13,823 bases of DNA from Burkholderiales bacterium (GCA_947372225.1 CANBSV010000069.1:1-13823), one strand, 5' to 3'. Shown: positions 1 through 12,200, counted from the first letter of the stretch. The notes: generated by a model not told the origin, from the sequence alone. Program-made: numbers and translations.

Positions 1-252
1 ACCGCGCTGTATGCCTTCGACGCCACCGCGGGCGACAAGGTGTTCTTCGACTTCCAGTCGGTCAGCAACAGCGATTCCAGCTGGCGGCTGATCAGCCCCA
101 CGGGCGATCAGCGCTGGATCACGGGTCTGGGCACCGATGTGGACGTCACGACGATCGACCAGACCGGCCGCTGGGTGCTGATGCTCGAAGGCCGTCGTTA
201 CCAGGCGGCCACGCCCAACAGCTTCCGCTTCAACGTGCAGCCGGTGGCCAGC
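1..252 (+). repeat. Dispersed direct repeat, copy 1 (partner at 5308-5559)
   Basis: Bases 1-252 align without gaps to 5308-5559 (offset 5,307). At protein level 72 of 84 aligned positions are identical by hand count, with most differences conservative. The copy may extend upstream of the window. Confidence 0.85.
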
Positions 253-279
253 AACGTCACCGACATCACGCTGGGGCAG
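1..279 (+). other. PPC-like type B unit B1 (truncated by the window start)
   Basis: Residues 1-93. Beta-rich unit resembling bacterial pre-peptidase C-terminal (PPC) domains, whose usual hallmarks are a Y.F.a.aG opening and a G.Y.L final strand. Here the opening is LYAFDATAG, then LISPTGDQ, then LEGRRY at residues 62-67, then FRFNV. The TDITLGQ linker to LamG1 follows. It is about 86% identical at protein level (72 of 84 positions by hand) to B5 at 5308-5559, much closer than to its own neighbour B2. A binding role is inferred from the PPC family; no ligand residue can be named. Confidence 0.75.
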
Positions 280-3200
280 CAGGTGGGCACCGGGCCACGC
301 TGGGTCGCCGGCGCGCCGGCGCTGGGTGGTGGCGGCGCCCTCGCCTTCGACGACATGCGCGAGGTCATCGTGCCGAGCTCGCCGACAACCAACCTGCGCA
401 ACGACCTCACGATCGAAGCCTGGATCCGGCCCGACCGCTACCCCAGCACCTGGATGCCGATCGCGGTCAAGGACAACGCCGCCGACCAGGCGTCTTACGA
501 GCTCTGGCTCACCAACTCGGGCTCCCTGTGGTGGGCCTCGACAGACGCTTCCGGGCGCCACGTGGCGCAAAGCGCTTCGGGCTCGATTCAGCTCGGGCGC
601 TGGTCGCATGTCGCCGCGGTCGTCGACCGCAGTTCAGCGACGCCGCAGTTGCGTCTGTACATCGACGGCGTGCTCGCGGCGCAGGCTGGCGTCGGAGCGG
701 GACCGGCGATCGATCTGCCCGACGCCCTGCGCATCGGCTCGACGGCGGTCACCACCCGCGCCGACTACGATCATTTCGACGGCGTCATCGACGAATTCCG
801 GCTGTGGAACGTGGCTCGCAGCGGCGCCCAGATTGCCGCCAGCCGCGACAGCGCCATCACCATCCCGACCGCCGGCCTCGCCGTGCGGTTCGGTTTCGAT
901 GACGGGCCGTCGGCCACCAGCGCAGCCGACAGCAGCGGCAACGGCGCGACCGGCAGCATCGGCCACCTGTTCGCCGGCAACGCCGGCACCATCGCCGGCG
1001 TGATCGCGCAGCCGGGTCAGACCGACAGTTACCGGTTCACCCTGGCCAGCGATCGGCGCGTCGCCATGGACTCGTTGACCAACGGATACGGCACCATCGT
1101 CTGGACCCTCACCGGCCCGCAAGGCGTGGTGGCCTCGCGCAACCTGAGCAGCACCGACTCGTCGGACTTCTATCCGGTCTACGACCTCAAGGCCGGCAGC
1201 TACACACTGACGTTTGATGCGACGGGCGATCAGTCGGGCATCTACGCCTTGCGCTTGCTCGACCTGTCGAGCGCGACAGCCATCACGCCGGGCTCTCCGG
1301 TGACGGGCGAACTGCGCCCGGGCAGCGAAACCGATCTGTACCAGTTCAACGCCACCGCCGGTCAGCGCTTTTTCTTTGACCTGCAGTCCATCGCCAACGG
1401 CGACGGCCAGTTCCGCCTGATCTCGCCCACCGGCCAGCAGATCTGGGCCACCGGTCTGGGCAGCGATGTCGACTCGTTCAACGTGCCGCTGACCGGGATT
1501 TACACGCTGCTGGTCGAAGGCCGCCGCTACAACTCGCCCACCACCAACCCCTACCGTTTCAACCTGGTGGAGGCACCCGACACCACCACTGACATCACGC
1601 TGGGGCAGTCTGTCGGGCTGCAGCCGCGCGTGGTGCCTGGCGCCGTGGGCAGCGCCCTGTCGCTCGACAGCCTGAACCATGTCGAGGTGCCCGACAGCGC
1701 GTTGACCAGCCAGACCGGCAATGTCACGGTTGAGGCCTGGATCAACCCGGCCCGGTTCGACAACACCTGGATGCCGATCGTCACCAAGGACAACGCCGGT
1801 GTCCAGCGCAGCTACTCGCTGTGGTTGAACTCGAATGGCTCGGTCTATGGTGACAGCCGTGATGCCTCGGGCATCCACGGGGCCAGCACCGCCGCGGGTG
1901 CGGTCGTTGCGAACCGCTGGACGCATGTGGCGATCGTCATCGACCGCAATGCCGCCACGGCCGGCGTGCACATCTTCATCAACGGCGTCGATGCCACGGT
2001 CAGCAACCCCGGCGGCGTACCTAACGCCGCCCTACCGGCTCAAAGCACAGGCGAACCGCTGCGCATTGGTGCCAGCGGCGAGCCCAACTCTTCGTACACC
2101 GTCTTCAATGGCGCCATCGACGAGGTGCGTGTCTGGTCCACGGTCCGCACCGCATCGCAGATCCTCGCCAACAAGGACACCGCTCTCACCGGCAGCGAAG
2201 CCGGGCTGGTCGTCAATCTGCCGCTCGATGCCGTCACCTCGGGCAGCACCGTCAACCGCGTGACCGGCGGCGATGCCGGCGCGGTCATCAACACCCTCGC
2301 AGGGCTGCCCGGCACGATCGCCGGTGTGATCGCCGTGCCGGGCCAGACCGATCGCTATCGCTTCACGTTGGCCAACCGCACGACCGTGCTGCTCGACAAC
2401 CTGAAGGCTGCCAATTTCACGCTCGGCTGGCGCCTGACCGGCCCCGGCGGGTTCGACCTGTCGCGGAACATGGATTCCACCGACTCCAGCGACGGCTACC
2501 CGCTGCTCGACCTGGCGGCAGGCACCTACACGCTGACCATCGATGCCAGCAACGACAACACTGCGCCCTACGGCCTGCGGCTGACCGATGTGGCGTCGCT
2601 GCCCACGATGACGCCGGGCACGGCCGTCTCGGGCCAGTTGCAACCGGGCAGCCGCACCGACGGCTACCGATTCGCGGGCACGGCCGGCGATCGTTTCTAT
2701 CTCGATCAGCAAAACGCCACCAACAGCGACGGCCGGGTGCGACTCATTTCGCCGTTCGGTGACGAGGTCTGGAACACCAGCCTGGGCACCGACATCGAGA
2801 CCTTCGCCCTGCCGTTCAGCGGCACGTACACGCTGCTGGTCGAAGGCCGCCGCTACAACACCGATGTCCCCAACACGTACAGCCTCAATCTGCAGCCGAT
2901 CGTCGATGTGAGCAGCACGTTGGTGATGGGGCAGCCCCAGGCCATTGACCCCGGATGGCAACCAACCGGTGGCATTCTGGGCGGCGCATTGCCGTTGACC
3001 GGAAGCCGCTGGCTCGAGGCACCTGTGGATGACGCGCTGAATCTACGCTCCACGGTCACGATGGAAGCCTGGGTCAACCTCGACGGCTTTCCGGCAACAT
3101 GGACGCCTGTGTTCTACAAGGGCGACGGCGATTTCAACCAGCGCACTTATTCGATGTGGATCCGCAATGACGGCGCGGTACACATCTCCACAGGCGCCGG

Positions 3201-6200
3201 TGCGGTGCAAGGGATCGTCACCGATCCAGGGCTGGTGATCCCTGGCCAGTGGGTGCACCTGGCCGGTGTGATCGATCGCATCAGCGGGACGATGCGCATT
3301 TTGGTCAATGGCGTCGAGCAGCGCAGCGGCAGTGTGGCGACCGGTCTGGCGGGCAGCTCGACAACACCGCTTCTGGTGGGGGCCTTGCGCGGGTTGGAAG
3401 GCAACGAGCACCTGAGCGGACGCATTGACGGCGTGCGCGTGTGGAACACGGCGCGCAGCAACGTCGACATCGCTGCTGACGTTGCCGCCACGCGCAACGG
3501 CATCCAACCGGCAGTCGGAGCGGGACTTGTCATCGACTGGAGAATGGACGGCTCGGGCGCAACCACCGTTGTGACCGATTCCAGTGGAAATGGGCTCAAT
3601 GGTGTCGTCGCGGGCCTGGGTGCAGTGCTGCCGGACGCGGTTCAGGGTCGCATCACGGTGCCGGGCCAGAAAGTCGTCTACACGCTGGACCTCGCGACCA
3701 CCAAGCAGGTGGTGTTCGACTCGCTGGCCGACACCAACTTCACCTGGAGCCTCACCGGCCCGCGCGGCGACCTGGTCAGTGGTCGCAGCTTCCAGGTCAG
3801 CGATTCACAGGACCGCGGCGGCTTCAATGGCTACAGCCCCGACCAGACCCGCACCGACCGGGTGGTGTACGAACTGGCGGCCGGCCACTACACGCTGACC
3901 GTCGATGCGCCTGGCGATGCCTTGGGCGACTTTGCCTTCCGTCTGCTCGACCTGTCCACCGCCACCGCCATCACCCCAGGCACGGCTGTCGACGCCACCA
4001 TCGCCTCGGGCAACGCGACCCAGGCCTATCGGTTCAACGTCGCTGCCGGTGATCGTTTCTTCTTCGACCAGCTCGCGGCAGGCAACACCGACATGCTGTG
4101 GCGGCTGATTTCGCCCACCGGCGAGCAGCTCTGGAGCAGCGGCTTTGGCACCGACGTGGGCGAGCGCGCCTACCTGCAGGCCGGTGTCTACACGCTGCTG
4201 GTCGAAGGGCGTCGCTACAGCACACTGCCCAACGCCTACAGCTTCAACGTGGTGCCGCGAGGCAACGTGCTCACCGAGCGAAGCACGGGGTTCACGCAGG
4301 AGTTCGACGGACCGGCGCTCGACGCCCTGTGGGGCACCTCCGGCGGCGTGCCGCCCACCGTCGCTGACCGTGGCGCGCCCACCACCGGCTTCGAGACGCT
4401 GGACGGCGTGTCGGTGCTGCGCATGCACAGCTCATTTCCCAACGGCCCATCCGGTCAGTCGCTGCTGAGCAGTACCAATGTCGTGGGCGCCGGCATGCGC
4501 TTCGAGGCGCGGTTCAACACGCTGACCCAGCCGACGGCCGGCAGCGATAACGAAGTCCTCGGCCTGATGCTGCGCGACGCCGCCGACCCGAACATCTGGA
4601 TCGCCACCGCAATAGCCACCGATGCCTCGGGCGGCACGAGGCGTCTGTTTGCGGACGCGCGCGGTGTGGGCGGCAACAGCTTTTTCCAGAGCACAACCTT
4701 CGCGTTCGCCGACAACACTTGGTACCGGCTTCGGCTGGAAGCCACGGCCTCGGGCGGCTTCGTGGCGGTGGTGGCCGACGACGCCGGCGTCGACCTGGCC
4801 TCGCTGTCGTTCGGCACCGCCACCGCCGCGGTCTTTGCCAATGGCGCGCGCTCCAGCCTGTACCAGGTCAACGGGGTGAACGGCGGAAGCACAGTCAATG
4901 TTGATGTGGCCGTCGACTGGGCGAAGTTCACCTCCACGCCACTGGCACCGGCTGCGCTGACGCTCGGCACCCTCGTCAACGGCAACCGCACCGTGGCGAC
5001 CCAGCGCGACCTGTACACCTTCACCGTGGCCCAGGACACCCAGGTGGTGATGGACACCCGGGTCGACAACGGCTCGCTGATCTGGACGCTCACCGGCGAG
5101 CGCGGCGTGATGGGCGCGCTCAACTTCCAGCAACGCAGCTGGGACTGGACTGGCAACCCGGTGATGCGCCTGAGCGCCGGCACCTACACGCTGAAGGTCG
5201 ACGGCAACACCACCGGCGCCTACGGATTCAGGCTGCTTGACCTCGCCTCCGCCACGGTGTTCACCGCCGGCACGCCGCAGTCGGGCACGCTTGCCCCGGG
5301 CAACTCGACGGCGCTGTATGCCTTCGACGCCACCGCCGGCGACAAGGTGTTCTTTGACATGCAGTCTGTCAGCAATGGCGACTCGAGCTGGCAGCTGATC
5401 AGCCCGACGGGCGACCAGCGGTGGTTCACCGGCCTGAACACCGACATCGACGTCACCACGCTCGATCAGACCGGCCGCTGGGTGCTGATTCTCGAGGGCC
5501 GGCGCTACCAGGCGGCATCGACCAACGCGTTCCGCTTCAACGTGCAGCCGGTGGCCGACAAGGTCGCGGCACTGGTGCTCGGTCAGGGGGTGGACGGCAC
5601 CATCGACGTCACCGGACAGCAGGCCCGCTACACGTTCAACCTGGCGCAAAGCTCCAAATTACTGTTTGATGCCCTGTCCGACTCAGGCTTCACCTGGTCA
5701 CTGGTGGGGCCGCGCGGTGCGGTCGTCGGGCGCAATGCGTCGGGCAGCGTCGGTCTGCTCGGTGACGTCCGCACGATCCGCTCCTCCGATTCGGCCGACA
5801 TCGGCGGAAACCCGCTTCTCGATCTCATGGCCGGCGACTACACGCTGACCATCGACGCCCCAGCCGACACCACGGGCAGCTTCGCCTTCCGGTTGCTCGA
5901 TCTGGCTGCCGCGACACCCATCACCCTGGGCACAGCCACCACCGGGTCACTCAGCCCCGGCAACGAGACCGACCTCTACAAGTTCAGCGCGGCAGCGGGC
6001 GACAGTTTTTACTTTGACGCTCAGCTGTTCTCGGCCACCACCGATGGCTTGTGGCGCCTGTTTGGTCCGGCAGGCAATGTGGTGTTCGCGAACTACGGCT
6101 TTGCCGATCAGGACGTGCTCACCTTGCCCGATGCCGGCACCTACACCCTGGCCATCGAAGGCAGGCGCTACCAGACCGCGGTCAACAACTACCGGGTGCT

Positions 6201-9200
6201 GGTGCAGCCACAGACCAACGCGGCGCCGGTGCGAATCACGGCGCTCGAGTCGGTGCCCGGACCGGACCTGACGCCCGCTGGCTTGCAGGTGAGCGGCGCC
6301 AGCGGAGCCATCGAAGCCGGCAGCACGGTCACCGTGTCGTGGAGCGACCGCAACGACGGCACGCTGCCGGCCGCCACGAGTTGGCGCGATCGCGTGGTCG
6401 TCACGCGCGTGGACACCGGCGAAGTACTGGCCAGCGCCGTGCTCCCTTACGACGTGGCCACTCTGGGTGAACTGGCGGTCGGCGCCCAGATGGCGCGCTC
6501 GGTGCAGATCGCCTTGCCCGAAGGTGCGCGCGGCGCAGGGGCGCTGCGCCTGACGCTGACGCAGGACATCGACAACGCGCTGGCCGAACAAAACCCCACC
6601 GGCGACGCCGAGACCAACAACACCGCGAGCACCGTCGTCACCTCGGTGCTGCCGACTTATGCCGACCTGCAGCCGAGCTTGCTGGCAGTTCAGCCAGCAA
6701 GCGGCTGGAAGGCGGGCGACACGGTCACGGTGACCTGGCGCAGCAGCAACACCGGCACGCGCGACGCCTCGGGCGCCTGGCAGGAAACCCTGCTGGTGCG
6801 CAACCTGTCGAACAACCAGACGGTGGCCACGCGCACCGTCACCCACGACGCCAGCACGCTGGCCGCCGGTGGCGCAGGTATCGATCGCAGCGTGTCGTTC
6901 ACCTGGCCGGGCGGCACGCTGAGCACCGGCGTGTTCTCGTTCAACGTCACGCTCGACACCACCGACGCCGTCTTCGAGGTCAACGACGCCGGCACAGGCG
7001 AGACCAACAACGCGGCCGCGATCACCGTGGCTTCAGCACCCGACCTGACGGTCAATTCGCTGGCGCTGGATGCCGGGCCGGTGCTGTCGGGCAGCACGCT
7101 CACGCTGCGCTGGAACGACGTCAACGGTGGCGCTGCCGCCGTGACCAGCGGCTATGCCGACCGCATCGTGGTCGTCAACACACGCACCAACCAGACGGTA
7201 GTGAACGCCTCGCTGCTGTACGACGCAGTGGCTGGTGGTGCCATCGCCGCCGGCGACTCGCGCGCACGCGCCTTCAGCTTCACGCTGCCAGCCGGAGCGG
7301 CCGGCGTGGGCGGTTTGTCGATCACGGTGTACGCCGACTCGGACGCCAGCGGAAACACCAGCGTGCTCGAGGCGAATCTGGCCGGCACGGCCGAGGGCAA
7401 CAACAGCGCTTCCATCACCGCCACAGCCACCGCCGCGGCCTACGCCGACCTCAAGGTCAGCGACGTGCAGTTCACCAGCCCGGCGCGCGGCGGCGACAAG
7501 GTCACCGTCACCTGGGTGGTCACCAACCAGGGCGGAGCACCGGCCACAGGCAACTGGGTCGACCGCGTCGTGCTGTCGGGCGACACCACGTTTGGCAACG
7601 GCGACGACAGCGCCACGGCGAACGCGCCGCACACGGGGCCATTGGCGGCCGGCGCCAGCTACACCGGTACCGCCGAAATCACCTTGCCGCTGAACTTCGA
7701 CGGCACGCGCAACGTGATCGTGCGCACCGACGTGGATCAGGTGGTGCTCGAGCCCGACACCCTGGCCGACAACACCAGCGTGCCGACGCCCATCACGGTG
7801 GTGGCGCCGTACAGCGACTTCACCGTCGAGGTCGTCACCGCGCCCGATGCCGCGCTCTCAGGCACCTCGATCGAGATTGCCTGGCGCGTGCGCAACGTGG
7901 GTGACACCACGGCGGCCGGCAGCTGGCAAGACCGCGTGGTCATCTCTCAAGATGGCGTGTTCGGCAACGCCGACGACATCGTGCTGGCCACGGTCAACCG
8001 CAACGGACCGCTCATTGCGGGCGACGCCTACACGGTTCGCCAGACCTTCGCCCTGCCGTTCGAGGTGACCGGCACCTGGCGCGTGCTGGTCAAGACTGAC
8101 GTGAACGCGCTGGTCTTCGAAGGTGCGCGAACCGGCAACAACGTGGGGACCCCAACGGCGGCGCTGGCGATCAGCCCGGCACCCGCGGCCAACCTGGTGG
8201 CCAGTTCGGTAGTGGGCGCTCCGCAAGCGCTGGCAGGGTCTTCGGTCACCGTCAGCTGGAATGTCACCAATGCGGGCGAAGCCACCGCCACCGGACCGTG
8301 GGTCGACTACGTCTACCTGAGCGCCGATGGCCAGCTCGCCGGCGCCACGCTGCTGGGCAGCCGCGCCCGCACCACGTCGCTGGCGCCGACCGAGAGTTAC
8401 ACCGGCAGCCTGCTGGTCAACCTGCCGGCCTGGGCCGACACCGACACCGCCCGCCTGCTGGTCGTGACCGATGCCGGCGGCGCGGTCTACGAATCGCAGC
8501 GCGAATCCGACAACGTCGCCAGCGCCGTCCAGCCGTTGCGTCACGTCGATCTGCGTGCCGACACCGTTCAGGCACCGCCCAGCGCCGACTCGGGCAACGC
8601 GATCAACGTCAAGCTCAACGTGACGCAGGCCGGCTCGGCCTCGCTGACCGGCAGCTGGGTGGACCGTGTCTACCTCTCGCGTGACAACGTGCTTGACGCC
8701 GGCGACCGACTGCTGGGCACACAGGCGGTCAGTGCCACCTTGAACCCGGGCGAGACGGGACACACCGATTTCAGCGTCACCGTGCCTGTCGATGCCGAAG
8801 GGGCCTGGTTCCTGCTGGGCGTCACCGATGCCGACAACGCCGTGTCCGAAGTCGGCTTCGAGGCCAACAACGTGAGCAGCACGCCGATCACGGTGGCGCT
8901 GTCGCCCTACGCCGACCTGCACACCAGCGACGTCCATGCGCCGCCGCAAACCATCGGTGATCCGGCCCACCTGACCGTCGACTGGACGGTGACCAACCTT
9001 GGCACCGGCGTCGGCCTGACGACGGCCTGGGTCGACACCATCGTCGCCTCTCGCGATGGCGTGCTGGGCAACGCCGACGACATCGTGCTGGGCAGCTTCA
9101 GCCGCGACACGGCACTGGCCGTCGGCGAGCACTACACCCGCTCTGAGAGCGTGATCGCACCACCCGGCCTGTCGGGCCGCTTCACGCTGTTCGTCAAATC

Positions 9201-12200
9201 GGATGCGGCCGGCCAGGTGTTCGAGAACGGCAACGAAGCCGACAACGTCGCCAGCACCTCGCCCATCGACGTGATGCCCATCGCGTATGCCGACCTGCAG
9301 TTCGCCTCGGCGGGCACCGCCGGCACGGCGCAATCGGGCGGCACGGTGGCGGTGAGCTGGCGTGTGGAGAACCGCGGCATCGGCCGCACCGATCTCTCGT
9401 CGTGGAGCGACCGCGTCACCGTGACCCGCAATGCCGACGGCACCGGTGTCGTGGCCACAGGCTCGTTCGACCACCTCGGTGTGCTGGCGGCCGGCACAGG
9501 CTATGACCGCAAAGGCAACGTCTCGCTGCCCGAGGGCCTGTCAGGCACCTTCTATGTGTTCATCGATACCGGCAGCCCGTACGAGTTCATCTACGCCGGC
9601 GACAACCGCGTGCTCGCGGGCATGGTCGATGTGGCGGTGGCGCCCAGTGCCGATCTGATCGTTCAAAGCATCGCCGTGCAGTCCTCGGCCCATGAGGGCG
9701 ACACCATCCCGATCACCTGGACCGTGCTCAACCAGGGCGATGCGGCGGCGGTGGACACCATCGGGGACCTGGTGCAGTTGATCAAGCCGGGCGACGCCAC
9801 GGTGCAACCGATCACGCTGGGCTACTTCAACCACACCGATGGGCTCGAGGCCGGCAAGTTCTACACGCGCACCGAACGCTTTGTGCTGCCGGTGCACATC
9901 GAAGGCGGTTGGGTGGTTCGGGTGTCGACCAACGTCGGCGCCCAGGTGTTCGAGCTGGGCGCGCGCGCCAACAACAACACCACGCTCGGCGCCAGCGAGT
10001 TGTCGCTGAGCACCAACCCGCGCCCTGACCTGCAGGTCAGCACCATCACTGCGCCCGATTCGGTCACGGCCGGCTCCGGTTTTGCCGTCACCTACCAGGT
10101 GGTCAACCGCGGCACTGTCGGCACGTCCGGCCGCTGGAATGACAAGGTCTACCTGTCGCTCGACAACAAGTTGAGCGGCGACGACCTGCTGCTCGACAGC
10201 GTGCTCAACCCGCAGGCGCTGGCCGCGCTGGGCGACCCGTACACCAGCGGCACCCGCACGGTGTCGGTGCCCACGCGCCTGGCAGGTCAGGCCTACATCC
10301 TGGTGGTGGCCGACGGCGACAACGCGCTCGACGAACACCCGAACGACTTCAACAACGTCACCGCACGCGGGATCACGATCAACGCGTACCCGCCAGCCGA
10401 CCTGGTGGCCAGCAACGTCAGCGCGCCAGCCCAGGCGCTGTACGGCAGCGAGATCGAAGTCCACTTCAAGGTCACCAACAACGGCGTCAACGTCACCGAC
10501 AAGTCCAGCTGGGTCGACTCCATCTGGCTGGCGCGCGACAAGACCCGCCCCACCCCGGGCCTGAAAGACGACAACGGCAACGTCATCGGCAATGGCGGCA
10601 TCTTCCTGGGCAGTGCGGTGCACACCGGCGCGCTCGCGGTGGGCGAAAGCTACGACGCCGTCATCAAGGTGCGCATCCCCGCCGAGATCGAGTCGGGCAG
10701 CTACTTCATCACGCCTTGGACCGACGCCTACGACGCAGTCCTCGAGGACTCGTTTGTCGTCAACCCCGACGACCCGACCGACGCCGACAGCAACAACTTC
10801 AAGGCGCGCTCGATCGACATCATCGGCAACCCGCCGGTGCCGCTGCCGGATCTGCAAGTCACCAACGTGGTGGCCGATGCCACCGGTTCCACCGACGCAC
10901 CGTTCACCGTCAGCTGGACCGTGCAAAACCGGGACGACGGCACGGCCGACGACTGGGCCGACAGCGTCTATGTGTCCGATCTGCCCTTCGGCTCGGCTGG
11001 CGCCAAGACCTGGTTCCTGGGCAGCTTCAGCCGCGTGAAGTCGCTGGCGCGCCTCGAGAGCTACACCAACACGCAAAGCTTCATGCTGTCGCCGGCGGTC
11101 AAGGCCGGCTACGTGACGGTGATCGCCGACACCAATCCGCTGATGCCGTTCGTGGTCGAGAGCCACGAGGACAACAACAGCAAGTCGACCACCACGCAGA
11201 TCGCGTCGCGGCCGGCCGATCTGGTGCCGCTGTCGATGACGTCGACGCCGCACAACTTCTCCGGCGAAAAGACCACCGTCACCTGGACCGTCCAGAACCA
11301 GGGCCAGGCCGTGTGGAGCGGCACCAAACGCTGGTCGGACGAGGTGTGGTTCTCACCCGATCCCACATTCGGTGGTCGCGCCGTCAAGCTGGGTTCAGTG
11401 CTGCACGACAACGCCGCCGGGCTGGCCGCCGGCGCGAGCTACACCGAAACCGCCGATTTCACGCTGCCGGCCGGCACCGACGGTCCGTACTACCTCTATC
11501 TGTTCGTCGATGCGGCTGGAGGCCAGGCGGTGCCCGAAGACGTGGACGGCGGGAACAGCCGGTCGCTGGCCAAGTATGCTGGAACCGCCTATGAGCCGGT
11601 GGGCCTGGCCAACAACACCTTGCGCAAGGGCATCGATGTCACCTACCGCGAGCCCGACCTCAAGGTCACGGCGTTCACGCCGCCCACGGACATCCACTCC
11701 GGTGACCTCGTCAACCTGAGCTACACCGTCACCAACCAGGGCAACCGCGACACGCGGCAGTCCTTCTGGAGCGACCGTGTCTTCCTGTCGCGCGACCCGT
11801 CGCTCGACAGCACCGATCTGCTGGTGGGCGACTTCCTGCACCGCACGGGGCTGGCGGCCGGGGCGCACTACGACCAGCCTCTGAGCGTGCGCATGCCCGA
11901 GGGCACAGACGGACGCTGGTACCTGATCGTCTACACCGACTCCGACGTCTACGGCCTGGGCTACACCGGTCCCTCCCCCACCGAAGGCAGCAGCGTCGGC
12001 CAGGCGGGCGACTCGGTGCCCGAGTTCCGCGGCGAGGGCAACAACATCACCGTGGCGGCGATCGACGTGACGCTGCGCGCCAGCGCCGACCTGCAGGTCA
12101 AGGCGAATTCGGTCAAGTTCGTGAAGGAGCACGTGCTCACCGGGCAGATGCTCGACATGAGCTACACCGTGATCAACGCCGGGGCGGGCGACACGCCGGC

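Larger units (their letters stand above)
1..6240 (+). repeat. Higher-order tandem array: [ConA-like domain + PPC-like A + PPC-like B], about 1.33 kb period
   Basis: The 5' part of the gene is built from a repeating three-domain cassette. ConA-like modules begin near 280, 1609, 2935 and 4261, giving spacings of about 1,329, 1,326 and 1,326 bases. Each is followed by an A unit and then a B unit. The window opens in the middle of a B unit. A final A-B pair (5587-6240) lacks the ConA-like module. LamG1 and LamG2 are preceded by the same TDITLGQ linker (DNA identical over 262-279 and 1591-1608), and both are followed by a GTIAGVIA linker, so the cassette edges are sharp. This is a protein-level repeat; DNA copies have diverged. 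It probably arose by in-frame duplication of whole cassettes, and more copies may lie upstream. Confidence 0.88.

Noticed and set aside
634..1971. Long minus-strand open frame (445 codons)
   Set aside because: It lies in the codon-aligned antisense register of the giant gene. Stops there need TTA, CTA or TCA codons on the plus strand, which this GC-rich gene rarely uses; this frame ends at the TCA codon at 634-636. Its translation has no recognisable domain.
4261..4950. Glycoside hydrolase (GH16-like) catalytic domain
   Set aside because: The FDG..LD..W opening suggests a ConA-like fold, but no catalytic ExDxE-type motif is visible, so an enzymatic call is not supported.
7951..7987. Near-identical 37-base tract shared with 9055-9091, considered as a recombination or attachment site
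   Set aside because: Both copies encode the same D-G-V-x-G-N-A-D-D loop in equivalent positions of repeats R5 and R8, so shared ancestry of the repeats explains it.
7858..9474. Minus-strand open frame of 538 codons opposite the CARDB repeats
   Set aside because: Same antisense register, ending at the TCA at 7858-7860. The product is repetitive only because it mirrors the CARDB repeats, and it has no family motif.
9541..11253. Minus-strand open frame of 570 codons
   Set aside because: Antisense shadow in the same register, bounded by the TCA at 9541-9543. The plus-strand frame has coherent conserved domains throughout this stretch.
10716..11594. Plus-strand open frame of 292 codons in another frame
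   Set aside because: Very Arg-rich translation typical of an out-of-frame reading of GC-rich DNA; fully inside CARDB repeats R12-R14.
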